Assembly (NCBI RefSeq): GCF_001673405.1
Contig: NZ_LZLV01000008.1
Span: 1-41,309 of the forward strand
Reading direction: 5' to 3'
Length of the DNA stretch: 41,309 bases
Origin: Mycobacterium sp. 1245111.1
Lineage (GTDB): Bacteria > Actinomycetota > Actinomycetes > Mycobacteriales > Mycobacteriaceae
In this document: piece after piece, positions 9,973 to 18,798 of the stretch
How the letters are laid out: every line of letters begins with the position of its first letter
How positions within the stretch are numbered: the first letter of the stretch is position 1
Notes under the pieces: model-generated
What the model was told of the DNA's origin: nothing
Database searches by the model: none
The model's input: only the letters and a program-made list of their open reading frames with translations
Position numbers and translations under genes: made by a program

Positions 9973-11157
9973 ATGTCGCGGTTTCGATTGTCGCCGACAC
10001 CAGCTCAGCTGGTGGTGCTGTCCGAGCATTGCCGGCATGCTCGATTTGTCTGGAACCTTGCCGTAGAACAGCAACAGTTCTGGCAGCCGGGGCGCCGTGC
10101 CCCCGGGTACAACACACAATCCGCACAGTTGACCGAGGTACGCGCCGAGTACGACTGGTTGGCTGCGGGTTCACAGAATGTGCAGCAACAGGCGCTGCGA
10201 GATTTTGCTCAGGCGATGCGAAATTTCTTCGGCGGCACCCATGGCCGCCCGTCTTGGCGCAAGGCCGGGGTCCACGAGGGATTTCGCCAAGTAGGGGTGA
10301 AGGCGCGTCATGTCGAGAGATTAAATCGCCGGTACGGCCGCGTATGGGTGCCGAAGGTTGGTTGGGTCCGATTTCGCTGGACCAGAGCCGTGCCGGCAGG
10401 AGTGAAGTCTTATCGCATCACGAAAGATCGAGCCAGGCGTTGGCATGTCGCGTTCGCGCACATCCCCAAGCCAATCCACGGGCCCGGGGACGGCAGCACG
10501 GTCGGTGTCGACCGCGGTGTGATCGTGTCCGCGGCACTCTCCACCGGAGAGTTGTTACACGTCCCCGGTCTGACACCCGGGGAGCAGATTCGGTTGCGGC
10601 GGCTACAGCAGCGCTTGGCACGTGCCGAACGTGGCTCCCACCGCCGACAGCGCACCAAGTTGGCGATAGCGAGAATTAAAGCGAGGGAAGCCGACCGACG
10701 CCGGGACTGGGTAGAAAAGACTACGACCGAGCTTGCTCGACGATTTGACATTATTCGGGTGGAGCAGCTGGACGTTCGGGCGATGACACGATCCGCGCGC
10801 GGCACGCTCGAGCATCCTGGAGTTCGAGTCGCGCAGAAGCGCGGCCTTAACCGCGCGATTATCCGCCAGGCGTGGGGCCGCATGGTCACCCGTCTCGATC
10901 AGAAGGCTGCCGGACGTCTCGAACGAGTCCCAGCCGCGTACACGTCGCAGCGATGCAGCGCCTGCGGGCATGTCGCACGCGAAAACCGCAAGAGCCAAGC
11001 GGTTTTCGAGTGTACCTCCTGCGGTGCTGCGCCGTGCCACGCAGACGTGAACGCCGCTCGCAATATCGCCGCCGGACGGGCGGTGCCAGCACGGGGAGAC
11101 CTCGCCGTCAGGCGGTCTGCGAACTGTGAACCTCAACCGAGCCTTCCTACCACGTAA
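9973..11157 (+). CDS. tnpB: TnpB RNA-guided nuclease / OrfB transposase accessory
   Basis: An IS200/IS605-family TnpB, a compact RuvC nuclease that, by family precedent, is guided by an omega RNA from the element's right end and helps keep the element at its site. The 394-residue protein starts MSRFRLSPTPAQ. The RuvC triad appears intact: Asp180 in TVGVDRGV, Glu264 in IIRVEQLDVRAM and Asp358 in HADVNAARNIA. The zinc ribbon has Cys328, Cys331, Cys347 and Cys350 (CSACG and CTSCG). The much longer upstream in-frame extension to 9289 covers host genes in the wrong frame and is not coding. It is oriented like qor. Confidence 0.88.
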   Translation: MSRFRLSPTPAQLVVLSEHCRHARFVWNLAVEQQQFWQPGRRAPGYNTQSAQLTEVRAEYDWLAAGSQNVQQQALRDFAQAMRNFFGGTHGRPSWRKAGVHEGFRQVGVKARHVERLNRRYGRVWVPKVGWVRFRWTRAVPAGVKSYRITKDRARRWHVAFAHIPKPIHGPGDGSTVGVDRGVIVSAALSTGELLHVPGLTPGEQIRLRRLQQRLARAERGSHRRQRTKLAIARIKAREADRRRDWVEKTTTELARRFDIIRVEQLDVRAMTRSARGTLEHPGVRVAQKRGLNRAIIRQAWGRMVTRLDQKAAGRLERVPAAYTSQRCSACGHVARENRKSQAVFECTSCGAAPCHADVNAARNIAAGRAVPARGDLAVRRSANCEPQPSLPTT

Positions 11158-11206
11158 ATGGGAGATCGGGTTGGAATCTCCGGACGTCAGTCCGCGGAGG
11201 CCGTCA
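11060..11206 (+). ncRNA. Candidate omega RNA (right-end RNA) of TnpB
   Basis: In characterised TnpB elements the guide RNA scaffold is made from the 3' end of tnpB and the right end, and the guide is the flanking DNA just outside. Here the 3' coding end is followed by GGTTGGAATCTCCGGAC, a hairpin (CTCCGGAC with GTCCGCGGAG, 11178-11199) and GCCGTCAAG, a layout typical of actinobacterial elements. The 5' end is an estimate. If the right end is at about 11206, the guide would begin ATAGTCACCATGCACG, that is, the qor start. Confidence 0.4.
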
Positions 11207-11217
11207 AGATAGTCACC

Positions 11218-12198
11218 ATGCACGCAATCGAAGTCGCCGAAATCGGTGGTCCGGAAGTTCTTCGCTACGTCGAGACGCCAGAGCCGTCTCCGGGACCGGG
11301 TCAGGTTCTGATCAAGGCCGAAGCGGTCGGCGTGAACTACATCGATACTTATTTCCGGTCGGGCAGCTATCCGCGGGACCTGCCGTTCGTGCTGGGCAAC
11401 GAGGTCGCCGGCACGGTCGCCGCGATCGGTGACGGCGTCACCAATCTCAGCATCGACGACCGGGTGGTGACCGCCGTTTCGGCATCCGGGTCGTACGCCG
11501 AATTTAGTACTGCCCCAGCACAATTCGCTGCTCGGGTGCCGTCGGAGATCGGCTTGGACGTGGCCGCCTCGGCCCTGCTGAAGGGTTTGACGGCGCATTA
11601 CCTGATCACGTCGGTATACGCGGTGCAGCCCGGTGACACGGTGCTGGTCCATGCCGGCGCCGGCGGGGTCGGCCTGATTCTCACGCAGTGGTTGGCGCAT
11701 AAGGGTGCTCGGGTGATCACGACGGTGTCGACGCCGGAGAAGGCCGAGCGGTCGCGGCAGGCCGGCGCTGCCGAGGTGCTGGACTACCCGGGCGACGACG
11801 CGGCCGCATTCGGCCAACGGATTCGCGACCTGACCGATGGGTCCGGCGTGGCTGCGGTGTACGACGGCGTCGGGGCGAGCACGTTCGACGCCAGCCTGGC
11901 CAGCCTCGCCGTGCGCGGCACGCTGGCGCTGTTCGGCGCGGCCAGTGGTCCGGTGCCGCCCGTCGACCCGCAACGGCTCAACACGGCCGGATCGGTCTTC
12001 CTGACCCGGCCGGGGCTGGTCCACTACACGCGAACCGGCGAGGAATTCGCTTGGCGCGCAGGCGAATTATTCAAGGCTATCGCCGACGGCGAGCTGAGCG
12101 TGGAGGTCAGCCACCGCTACCCGCTGGCCGAGGCCGCGCAGGCACATCGCGACCTGCAGGGCCGTCAGACCATCGGATCGATCGTGCTGACGCCCTAG
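11218..12198 (+). CDS. qor: Zinc-free quinone oxidoreductase Qor (MDR family)
   Basis: An NADPH-dependent quinone reductase of the medium-chain dehydrogenase/reductase family. It has 326 residues from ATG 11218 ([15 protein letters not shown]). The GroES-like domain comes first, with the QOR motif [16 protein letters not shown] and no catalytic-zinc Cys/His set. The Rossmann domain follows with [16 protein letters not shown] for NADPH binding. The C-terminus is [20 protein letters not shown]. The start lies about 11 bases from the inferred right end of the TnpB element and has no clear ribosome binding site, so its native promoter may be lost. Its stop overlaps the convergent PPE stop by 4 nt. 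Confidence 0.92.
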   Translation: MHAIEVAEIGGPEVLRYVETPEPSPGPGQVLIKAEAVGVNYIDTYFRSGSYPRDLPFVLGNEVAGTVAAIGDGVTNLSIDDRVVTAVSASGSYAEFSTAPAQFAARVPSEIGLDVAASALLKGLTAHYLITSVYAVQPGDTVLVHAGAGGVGLILTQWLAHKGARVITTVSTPEKAERSRQAGAAEVLDYPGDDAAAFGQRIRDLTDGSGVAAVYDGVGASTFDASLASLAVRGTLALFGAASGPVPPVDPQRLNTAGSVFLTRPGLVHYTRTGEEFAWRAGELFKAIADGELSVEVSHRYPLAEAAQAHRDLQGRQTIGSIVLTP

Positions 12199-13823
12199 GA
12201 GTCGTTCGTTGGACCGGCCTCCCAGCCGCCCGGCACCATCGGCATCGTCGGACCACCGCCGAACTCGTCACCGGCCAACGTCGCTAATCCCGCCGCTTGC
12301 TCTACGGACTCGGAGCGAACGGTGCCGGCAAATCCCAACAGCCCGGCGCCGCTGCCCGATGCCCGCGATTGGTCGACGGATGTCGCGTTCCAGTCCGGAT
12401 TCACTTCGACGTTCATGTCGGCGTACTCGTCGCCGTAATCACGCGCGATCGCGCGCCGGCGTCGCCGCGCCTTCCGCTGCTCACCTACCGCCGCTGCGGC
12501 TGTGGCGACAGCGCCGTCGGGTTCGGGAGCCTTCCGCATGGCGCGGGACATGGCGCCCGCGCTCATTCCCGAGTCGAACCCGATGCCGGGCGGACCCACG
12601 GCGTAGGGCGGCACGAACGGTGCGCCCGCCGCCGGCACTGCCGGTGACGGGCCGACCGCCGGGGCCGCGGGCGATGCCGCCGCAGGTGCGCTGGTGGAGG
12701 CCGGCGCCGAGGCGGGCGCCGCGGCTGGCGCTACGGCGGACACGACGGCGGCATGCGTTCCCGCGGTCGGCACCGAGACCGTTGCAGGGTCCAACGCGGG
12801 TGAGATATCGGGCGTTGCGATCGGTATGGCTGCAAGCCCCGCAAGGCCGCCGGCCGAACCCGCGGTGGCGGCCGCCAAGGCGGGGGCGATGGCCGGCGAG
12901 ACCAGCGGATAGAAGATCGTCGGATAATCGTCGGCGCTGAGAAGAAGCGTGAACGGATTGGCGATTACACCCAGCGGATTGGTCAGAAAATTGTTGATGA
13001 CGTGCTGCACGAAACCGACCGGGTCGGTGAGCAACTCGAAGATGTGGTCCCCGCCGAAGCCGTAGTACAAATCCGACAGGATAGGAAACTGGTTGACCAA
13101 GGACTCGACGATCTGCTGGCTATAACCCACCGGATTCTCCAGGAACGCGGTCACGTTGAAGTTTTGAAACACGTTCAGCAGGGACGACTCGAGATCGGAC
13201 AGATTCAGAGTGGACGCGTCGTGCACCAGCTCCTCGATTGCCTGGATGGCGTTGCTGACGGTGTCGCCGTAATTCGACGCGGCCGACTTGACCACCGTCG
13301 GTGCAGGCGCGGTCCGCGGCGACGAGGCTAGTGCCGCACCCGAGACTGCTTGGTAGCTTGTCATCGTGGTGGCCGCCTGCACCCACATGCGCACATAGTC
13401 GGCCTCGTTGAGCGCGATCGGAATCGTATTGATACCAAAGAAATTGGTGGCCACCAGCACACCGTGCACCATGTGGTTGCCAGCCAACTCCGCCAGTGTC
13501 GGCATCGCCGCCAGCGCGGTGGTGTAGGCCGCGGCAGCGCCCTCGTGGGCGGTGGCCGCCGCCGCGCTATCGGCGCTCGCTTGCATCAACCACGCCAGAT
13601 ACGGCACGTGGGCGGCGGCGTATGCCTCAGCGCTGGGCCCTTGCCATCCGCCGGCCTGTATCGACGTCAACACCGCGGTGAGATCGTCGGCGGCCGATAG
13701 ATACTCCGCGCTCAACGTATTCCACGCGTCGGCGGCCGCCAACAACGCGCTCGGCCCTGGACCGCTGCTCAACAGCGCCGAGTGCACTTCGGGCGGAAGT
13801 GCCATCCAGATCGGCGCGGTCAT
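12195..13823 (-). CDS. PPE family protein, PPW subfamily (island copy 1)
   Basis: A 542-residue PPE protein, a type VII-secreted or surface-exposed mycobacterial family. The N-terminal PPE domain (about 1-180) has [20 protein letters not shown], the WQG turn at [14 protein letters not shown] and the signature [21 protein letters not shown] variable middle and a long Ala/Pro-rich linker follow. The C-terminus has an Arg-rich stretch, [18 protein letters not shown] and PMVPGGW; the last two define the PPW subfamily. It is downstream of esxH, but a strong hairpin lies between, so it may have its own promoter. Its stop overlaps the qor stop. Confidence 0.95.
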   Translation of the reverse strand: MTAPIWMALPPEVHSALLSSGPGPSALLAAADAWNTLSAEYLSAADDLTAVLTSIQAGGWQGPSAEAYAAAHVPYLAWLMQASADSAAAATAHEGAAAAYTTALAAMPTLAELAGNHMVHGVLVATNFFGINTIPIALNEADYVRMWVQAATTMTSYQAVSGAALASSPRTAPAPTVVKSAASNYGDTVSNAIQAIEELVHDASTLNLSDLESSLLNVFQNFNVTAFLENPVGYSQQIVESLVNQFPILSDLYYGFGGDHIFELLTDPVGFVQHVINNFLTNPLGVIANPFTLLLSADDYPTIFYPLVSPAIAPALAAATAGSAGGLAGLAAIPIATPDISPALDPATVSVPTAGTHAAVVSAVAPAAAPASAPASTSAPAAASPAAPAVGPSPAVPAAGAPFVPPYAVGPPGIGFDSGMSAGAMSRAMRKAPEPDGAVATAAAAVGEQRKARRRRRAIARDYGDEYADMNVEVNPDWNATSVDQSRASGSGAGLLGFAGTVRSESVEQAAGLATLAGDEFGGGPTMPMVPGGWEAGPTNDS

Positions 13824-13854
13824 GGTCAGCGCCTGCCGCTACCGGCAAGCCGGG

Positions 13855-13868
13855 TGAGCATTTGCTCA
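13855..13868. promoter_or_regulatory. Palindrome in the esxH-PPE gap
   Basis: TGAGCA-TT-TGCTCA is a perfect 14-bp palindrome 32 bases upstream of the PPE ATG at 13823. A second dyad, GACGGA-AG-TCCGTC, lies at 13890-13903. With the stem-loop next to esxH, these fill most of the 126-base gap. They could be operators or RNA hairpins; no known consensus was recognised. Confidence 0.35.
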
Positions 13869-13926
13869 GCTAACACCACCGAGTTGCCGGACGGAAGTCC
13901 GTCGTCGTCACATCCTCACGTCGACT

Positions 13927-13947
13927 CGCTGACCGCAAAGGTCAGCG
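13927..13947 (-). terminator. Stem-loop directly after esxH
   Basis: CGCTGACC and GGTCAGCG pair perfectly (8 bp, 5-base loop) two bases beyond the esxH stop. There is no U tract, as is common in mycobacteria. It may terminate or attenuate the PE-PPE-esxG-esxH transcript and so reduce the following PPE. Confidence 0.5.
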
Positions 13948-13949
13948 AC

Positions 13950-14240
13950 CTAGCCGCCCCACTTGGCACCTTCGGCCGAGTCACGAGCCAACATCGAAGT
14001 GGTGTTGTTCTCGTGCGTGCTCGCCATCGCCCGATATGACAACACCAGCTGTTCCATCGCCTGGTTCCACTGCGCCTGCCAGGCCTGATAGCTCATCCCG
14101 GTGTCACCCTGCCAGCCCGCCTGCAATGCGGCCTGCTCGGCCGAGATATCGGCACCCAGGCTCTGCAACGTGCCCGCGTAGCCGGCCATGTCCGCCGAAT
14201 GCGCCAGCATCGCCGGGTAGTTGTACATGATCTGCGACAT
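13950..14240 (-). CDS. EsxH/EsxR-like WXG100 protein
   Basis: A 96-residue type VII secretion substrate, expected to form a heterodimer with the EsxG-like partner encoded just upstream. ATG 14240 gives [20 protein letters not shown], almost identical in style to EsxH (TB10.4). The GWQGD turn at residues 43-46 is the WXG motif. Published EsxH zinc ligands are His14, His70, His76 and Glu77. Here His14, His76 and Glu77 are kept (STHENN), but residue 70 is Arg. That resembles the EsxR paralogue rather than EsxH itself. A 27-base gap separates it from esxG. Confidence 0.95.
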   Translation of the reverse strand: MSQIMYNYPAMLAHSADMAGYAGTLQSLGADISAEQAALQAGWQGDTGMSYQAWQAQWNQAMEQLVLSYRAMASTHENNTTSMLARDSAEGAKWGG

Positions 14241-14267
14241 CACAAACCCTCTTTCTCAGCCCTGGTT

Positions 14268-14561
14268 TCAGAAGCCCGGGTAGCTGCTCGCCGCAGCACT
14301 GTCGGCGGCCACATAAGTACCCGCCGCATCGCCCAAGTTCGCCTGCGCGATATCGAGCAACGAGTTCACGTTCGCCGCCGCCGCCACGAACCGGGCATGC
14401 GCGGCCTGAAACGCCGCCGCCGAATCGCCGGCATGAAACGCCTGCGCTGACATCGCCTCCTGCTCGGCCTGACCTATCGTCGACCGCATCAACCCCGCCT
14501 TGGCCCCGAACGCCGACTGCGACGCCACCAACTGCGGAATGTGAGCATCCAACAAACTCAT
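14268..14561 (-). CDS. EsxG/EsxS-like WXG100-family protein
   Basis: A 97-residue partner of the EsxH-like protein, the same length as EsxG (TB9.8). It begins MSLLDAHIPQLVASQSAFGA and ends with the flexible tail containing YVAAD, which fits the YxxxD/E type VII export signal. GGAAAGGA lies upstream of the ATG. The usual WXG turn is replaced by the HAGDS region, as in EsxG. Sequence and order (PE, PPE, esxG, esxH) match the ESX-3 locus, but no ESX-3 core genes (eccABCDE, mycP, espG) are nearby, so this is a satellite copy. Confidence 0.95.
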   Translation of the reverse strand: MSLLDAHIPQLVASQSAFGAKAGLMRSTIGQAEQEAMSAQAFHAGDSAAAFQAAHARFVAAAANVNSLLDIAQANLGDAAGTYVAADSAAASSYPGF

Positions 14562-14608
14562 CCCCGAAATCCTTTCCTCACTTGATTAGCGTTGCTGTAC
14601 AAAGACAT

Positions 14609-16240
14609 TCAGTTGTCCTGGTCCTCTCCCGGCGACCAGGTGTTGGGCAGCATCGGCATTCTCGGCCCGTCTCCGAAACCGTCATCCGTAAGAGTAGCCA
14701 GTCCGGACGCCTGTTCACCGTTCTTGGACACAGTGCCGGAGAACCCGAGCGGCCCCGCGCCCCGATCAGAGGACTCCGTCGGCTTAGCCCAATCGGGGTC
14801 GACGTCGACGTTCATGTCGGCGTATTCGTCGTAGTGGTCGCGTTGCATCGCGCGCCGCCGACGCCGGGCGGGGTGCTTTGCCGCGGCGGCCGCCGCTGCG
14901 GCAGCGATCTCCGGCGCCTTCGACGCGCCCCGCGAGGTGGGCTCCTGCGTCTTCGCTTGGGTGCTCATCCCCGACCCGATGGTCGGACCGCCGACGACGT
15001 ATGGCGGCGAAAAGCCCGGCCCTGCACCAGGAGGCGCCGACGCAGCGGGGGCAGCCGGCGCCGCGGGTGCGCTCGCCGCACCGGCCGACGTGGGCGACGG
15101 GGCCGGAGCACTGGGGGCCACCGACGACGCCAGGACGGCCGGTGCGGGCGCGGTCACCGGGAAGAGCGACGGCACCACAACGGATTCGACCGGCAGCACA
15201 GGGATCACCGGCTGTGCCAAGGCCGCCAGTCCTGCCAGGCCCGCACTGCCGGCCGCAAGCGGACTGAGTGCGGGCGCGAAGGCAACGAACAGCGCCGGGT
15301 TCTGTGACAAAAAGCTCGCGACTTCCAGGATGTGGGTGGGAAAGTCGAACAGCTGCCAGCTGATGAACCATTGAATGGCTTCGATTGGATTCTGCTGCAG
15401 CAGTTGGCCGAAGTACTGGAAGTCCTCGGTGAGTTCGAGGGCCCGAGCGACCCAGAATGAGACCTGGCCCGGGTTGGTGTAGGCGTCGTACTCGAGTCCG
15501 TTCAGCGTTCCCTGAGCGGGATCCCAGGTGTAACCGAAGTTCTGCAGCCACTGCGCAATCGCGTCATCGAAAGGGGTGTCGACCGTCGGGTCATGCGCGA
15601 GCTGGCTGTTGCCGATGCCGAGTTTCTCCAGATCGTCCACGAGCCACTGCGGGAGCCCTAGCGGATTGTCGCCGCTGTCGGCGGGCTGCGACGCATCGTT
15701 GGATTTCAGAATCGGAGGCGCGGTGTCGGTGGCCGGCGTCGCCGCGACCGCGGTGTCGGCGACGGCTTGATAGGTGCTCATCGTGGTGGCGGCCTGGACC
15801 CACATCCGCACATAGTCAGCCTCGTTGACCGCGATCGGAATCGTGTTGATGCCAAAGAAATTCGTGGCCTGCAGCACCCCGTGCACCACGTGGTTGGTCA
15901 CCAGCTCCGGCATCGTCGGCATCGCCGCCAGCGCGGCGGTGTAAGCCGCGGCCGCGGTCTCGTGTTGGGCGGCGGCCGCGGCGCTGTCGGCACCGGCTTT
16001 CGTCAGCCATGCCAGATATGGCACATACGCCGATACGAACGATTCCGCGCTCGGCCCCTGCCAGGCGGCGGCTTGCACCTCGGTGAGCACCGAGCTGAGT
16101 TCCGCGGCTACCGCGGTGTATTCGGCGCTCAGTGAATCCCACGCCCCGGCAGCCTCGAGCAGCGAGCCGGGCCCTGGGCCGCTGCTCAGCAGTGTCGAGT
16201 GCACCTCCGGCGGCGCGGCCATATAGATGGGCGCCGTCAC
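14609..16240 (-). CDS. PPE family protein, PPW subfamily (island copy 2, PPE4-like position)
   Basis: A 543-residue PPE protein. The start is the GTG two bases after the PE stop; the 12-base upstream extension runs into the PE gene. The N-terminus reads [20 protein letters not shown], and [20 protein letters not shown] and [20 protein letters not shown] follow. The C-terminal PPW module is complete: Arg cluster, [19 protein letters not shown] and PMLPNTW. A segment, [15 protein letters not shown], is nearly repeated in the fourth PPE. Its place right after a PE5-like gene and before esxG/esxH copies PPE4 of ESX-3. It is predicted to pair with the PE and be exported. Confidence 0.95.
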   Translation of the reverse strand: MTAPIYMAAPPEVHSTLLSSGPGPGSLLEAAGAWDSLSAEYTAVAAELSSVLTEVQAAAWQGPSAESFVSAYVPYLAWLTKAGADSAAAAAQHETAAAAYTAALAAMPTMPELVTNHVVHGVLQATNFFGINTIPIAVNEADYVRMWVQAATTMSTYQAVADTAVAATPATDTAPPILKSNDASQPADSGDNPLGLPQWLVDDLEKLGIGNSQLAHDPTVDTPFDDAIAQWLQNFGYTWDPAQGTLNGLEYDAYTNPGQVSFWVARALELTEDFQYFGQLLQQNPIEAIQWFISWQLFDFPTHILEVASFLSQNPALFVAFAPALSPLAAGSAGLAGLAALAQPVIPVLPVESVVVPSLFPVTAPAPAVLASSVAPSAPAPSPTSAGAASAPAAPAAPAASAPPGAGPGFSPPYVVGGPTIGSGMSTQAKTQEPTSRGASKAPEIAAAAAAAAAKHPARRRRRAMQRDHYDEYADMNVDVDPDWAKPTESSDRGAGPLGFSGTVSKNGEQASGLATLTDDGFGDGPRMPMLPNTWSPGEDQDN

Positions 16241-16242
16241 CG

Positions 16243-16551
16243 TCAGCCCCAAACGCCCTGATACGACGCCGCCGCGGCGGCATCGAGCGCGGCATAACCG
16301 ACACCCGACTCAGCGACCCCGGTGCCGGAGCGGCCCAGCTCCTCGGCGCCCTGGGCCGCGGCGGCGGCATGCTGACCGCCACGAAGACTGAAACCGCCCG
16401 CGGTTTGCAGCGACACCGCGTCGGCGGCCGGCGGAACCACGGCCGTGATCATCGGCACCGCACCGGCCTGGGCAGACACCAACCGCGCGGTGAGGGCTTC
16501 GATGCGCGCGCTAGCGGCAGCAAGGCCTTCAGGAACGACGCGCAGTGTCAT
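16243..16551 (-). CDS. PE family protein (PE5-like)
   Basis: A 102-residue PE protein made only of the PE domain, the same length as PE5. It begins [20 protein letters not shown], with the Pro-Glu pair at residues 7-8. Near the end YAALD fits the YxxxD/E type VII signal. CCGGAGGG lies a few bases before the ATG, a strong ribosome binding site. It is the first gene of the PE-PPE-esxG-esxH unit, and a Zur-like box sits just upstream. PE proteins normally dimerise with the adjacent PPE. Confidence 0.95.
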   Translation of the reverse strand: MTLRVVPEGLAAASARIEALTARLVSAQAGAVPMITAVVPPAADAVSLQTAGGFSLRGGQHAAAAAQGAEELGRSGTGVAESGVGYAALDAAAAASYQGVWG

Positions 16552-16573
16552 GACAGCCCTCCGGTCACCGTTA

Positions 16574-16588
16574 TGAACATGATTTTCA
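16574..16588 (-). promoter_or_regulatory. Candidate Zur (FurB) box upstream of the ESX-3-like cassette
   Basis: On the minus strand the sequence reads TGAAAATCATGTTCA, a near-perfect dyad within TTAATG...CATAAC. It matches the AT-rich TGAAAATNATTTTCA-type sites of mycobacterial Zur as I recall them. It is 22 bases upstream of the PE ATG, beside the ribosome binding site region, where binding would block transcription. ESX-3 genes are known to be zinc-repressed through Zur. The A/T content stands out sharply against the surrounding DNA. Confidence 0.65.
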
Positions 16589-16633
16589 TTAACAGTTTTA
16601 GCACAGCGAGTTGGGATTGGGAACTCGAAACCG

Positions 16634-17593
16634 CTACGGACGCGACGCCAACTGTCGATAGCCGAATTCGGCGAAGCGTCGGACGGCCTCCCGCATCTCG
16701 TCTGTCACCGTACGGCCGTCTTGTTGGTCACTCGAAAAACTTTGGGGTTCAGAATCTTTCGAGTAGAACTGAGACTGTTCGGTCATGCGTTCCCTTGCCG
16801 CCGGGTCGACTTCAATCCCGAAATGCGGTGCGACCCGCTGCCACACCGCGGCGGGCAGCTCAGAATGGTCGACGCAGATCCGCCCCGGCGGCCCAGCGCT
16901 GGCGGAGAACAGCATGGCGCCCAGGGCGCGGGCGACGAACTCGGCCCGCGGCATGGTCGGTACGCTCGCCGGCTCTATACCGAACCGCAGCGCGGTCTGC
17001 GCCGGCGGCACCTGGTGACCGAGCCATCCCGGCGGCGCGGCCAGCAGCGAGGCCGCCACTTCGACCGGATCGCGCTGCACCCAGACCCACGGCGTGTCTG
17101 GAAAAGCCGCGGTGAGAATTTCCTGGCGGCGAATGTTCCAGCTGGTGCACTTGAGCACCAGCTGCTGTTCGTCGCCGTGGCGTCGGCGACCCAGCGCCCG
17201 CACCAGAAAGCGAACCAGCCGAACGAGGGTGGCCCCGTCCACTTGTGCCGGATTCAGGCCGAGGAGCGCGTTCAGCGGCGACGGCTCGGCGACGACCACC
17301 ACCCCCGGAACGGTGGACAGGAGCCGGGATACCAGTGTCGATCCGCATCGCGAGACGTGAAAAATCATGCCCGCCGGGTCAAGTGACGGCTCTTGGTCGA
17401 GCGCCACCAACGCATCCAGTCCGGTGCGGACCAGCGGCTGCGCGTGTGGGCCAGTGGACCAGCGACCGACGGTCTGGTCGAAGAACGGCTCGACGAAACG
17501 CTCGGCCGACAGGTCGGCCCAATCGACGGTCGGGGTGGGCGTGGACAAGTTGAATCGAATCGGCGTCCACTGGGCGAGGTCGGCGATCTCCAT
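16634..17593 (-). CDS. Sulfotransferase-like P-loop protein
   Basis: A 319-residue protein beginning [20 protein letters not shown]. The segment [19 protein letters not shown] (about 76-92) fits the PAPS 5'-phosphosulfate loop, and [16 protein letters not shown] fits the 3'-phosphate-binding motif. The donor would be PAPS; the acceptor is unknown. The long in-frame extension upstream to 17890 runs through the JmjC gene and is Arg-rich noise. Its ATG overlaps the JmjC stop by one base (TGATG), so it is the third, coupled gene of PPE-JmjC-sulfotransferase. No signal peptide is seen, so it is probably cytosolic. Confidence 0.78.
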   Translation of the reverse strand: MEIADLAQWTPIRFNLSTPTPTVDWADLSAERFVEPFFDQTVGRWSTGPHAQPLVRTGLDALVALDQEPSLDPAGMIFHVSRCGSTLVSRLLSTVPGVVVVAEPSPLNALLGLNPAQVDGATLVRLVRFLVRALGRRRHGDEQQLVLKCTSWNIRRQEILTAAFPDTPWVWVQRDPVEVAASLLAAPPGWLGHQVPPAQTALRFGIEPASVPTMPRAEFVARALGAMLFSASAGPPGRICVDHSELPAAVWQRVAPHFGIEVDPAARERMTEQSQFYSKDSEPQSFSSDQQDGRTVTDEMREAVRRFAEFGYRQLASRP

Positions 17594-18798
17594 CAGTCGC
17601 CCGGCAGCCGAAGGAGGAATCCTTGCAAGATCAGAGTTCGCGCAAGTTCGATTCGCTGCACTTCGGAAAGCCCCGGCAGATCGGAAACCCGCAGCGGCTC
17701 GGCACTTCTCGCCAGGTACCGCAGCGCCTCGCGGTGGTCGGCGTCGGCGTTCACCACCGATTGGGCGAAGTGCAATGCCACTCCGGCGGAATCCTCGGTC
17801 ACCCGCGAATACAGCGGTTGGGACTTCACCACCCGGGTCTGGTCGTCGACGTCCACCGCGTCGGAGATGGCCGCTCCCAGCGGGTGGCACTGGCCCCGTC
17901 TGACCAGGTCGGCCTCGAGCGAATCAAGCGCTGCCGCAATGGCTTCCGGTTGCTCCAGGGATTCGGTAATCTCGTGCACGAGCGATCCCAATCCGGCCCG
18001 CACGTCCGGATCGGATAGGAAACGTGGCGGTAGTTGAATGTGTGCACGGGCATCGGAATTGTTGAGCGCGTTCAGCATTCGGGCGACGAGCAGGGACAGC
18101 GTGGGTGCGTGCAAACCGATCGTCAAATGCACCGACAGCTCCGAGGTCGATTCGGCGGCATGCACGCGTCCGCGCGGCACATACAGCACGTCCCCCGCTT
18201 CCAGGCGGACGTCTGTGGGCGTAGGGAGCTCGGCGGCGGGAATTGAATCGTGGCGCCACATCTCGTGCGGCGCCACGTCGATGCCCTCGTAGAGATGCCA
18301 GATCTTGGATCCGTGAAGTTGCACGATCAGCGCGTCGTGGTCGTCGAAATGCGCCACGAAGCCTTGCGATTGCGGCGGCGTGAAGTACGCGTTCACCTGC
18401 GCCGCGAAATTCAGCTCCACGTCGATGGAATGCGCCAGCGACGCGATCGAGCGCACGTACCGGTGGACGCTGTCCAGCACGATCGTGAAGCCGTCGGCGA
18501 AGTCCTGGCCGACGGCAGCGACGTCGAAACCGCCGTCGGCGAGCCGGTAGACGTACTGCTCTTTGCGCTCCCCCTGCCGGACCACGCTGACCAGTGACAG
18601 GTGTGGCCGAAACACCGCCAGCAGGGCATCGACCGAGTCCGCTCCTTGCAGCAGACTGTCGAAATAGCCGGGGCTGCTTCGGCTCACGTGAATGTGCGAA
18701 TTACCCCAGAACTCGTCGAGAAAAGCATTGACGGTGAGCGGTTGAAGCAACCAGGCCAGCGACAATTCGGTGTGAACGCCCGGTGAGCGCTGACCCAT
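17593..18798 (-). CDS. JmjC/cupin-4 type 2-oxoglutarate oxygenase
   Basis: A 401-residue protein resembling the cupin_4 family of ribosomal-protein hydroxylases (YcfD, MINA53, NO66). The iron-binding triad is His150 and Asp152 in GFVAHFDDHDALIVQL, and His213 in VLYVPRGRVHAAE. Lys165 in LHGSKIWHLYEG is well placed for 2-oxoglutarate. A helical and winged-helix-like C-terminal region follows (QPLYSRVTEDSAG to FLLRLPGD). Expected chemistry is hydroxylation of a protein side chain; the target is not known. Its ATG overlaps the PPE stop (TGATG) and its stop overlaps the sulfotransferase ATG, so all three are made together. Confidence 0.8.
   Translation of the reverse strand: MGQRSPGVHTELSLAWLLQPLTVNAFLDEFWGNSHIHVSRSSPGYFDSLLQGADSVDALLAVFRPHLSLVSVVRQGERKEQYVYRLADGGFDVAAVGQDFADGFTIVLDSVHRYVRSIASLAHSIDVELNFAAQVNAYFTPPQSQGFVAHFDDHDALIVQLHGSKIWHLYEGIDVAPHEMWRHDSIPAAELPTPTDVRLEAGDVLYVPRGRVHAAESTSELSVHLTIGLHAPTLSLLVARMLNALNNSDARAHIQLPPRFLSDPDVRAGLGSLVHEITESLEQPEAIAAALDSLEADLVRRGQCHPLGAAISDAVDVDDQTRVVKSQPLYSRVTEDSAGVALHFAQSVVNADADHREALRYLARSAEPLRVSDLPGLSEVQRIELARTLILQGFLLRLPGD

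Larger units (their letters stand above)
9928..11206 (+). mobile_element. TnpB-only IS200/IS605-family (IS1341-like) element
   Basis: A stand-alone tnpB gene is framed by an upstream hairpin (9928-9950) and a downstream imperfect hairpin (11178-11199) followed by GTCAAG. This is the usual subterminal layout of IS200/IS605 elements, which lack terminal inverted repeats and target duplications. No tnpA is present, so it would depend on a transposase elsewhere. The element sits in the divergent promoter region between the ATP-grasp-like gene and qor. The left boundary is uncertain and could lie anywhere from about 9903; the right boundary is set from the hairpin plus GTCAAG. Confidence 0.6.

Noticed and set aside
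16252..16381. Possible fused PE-PPE reading or alternative frame across the PE/PPE junction
   Set aside because: The PE stop and the PPE GTG are separated by two bases in different frames; both proteins have normal ends.
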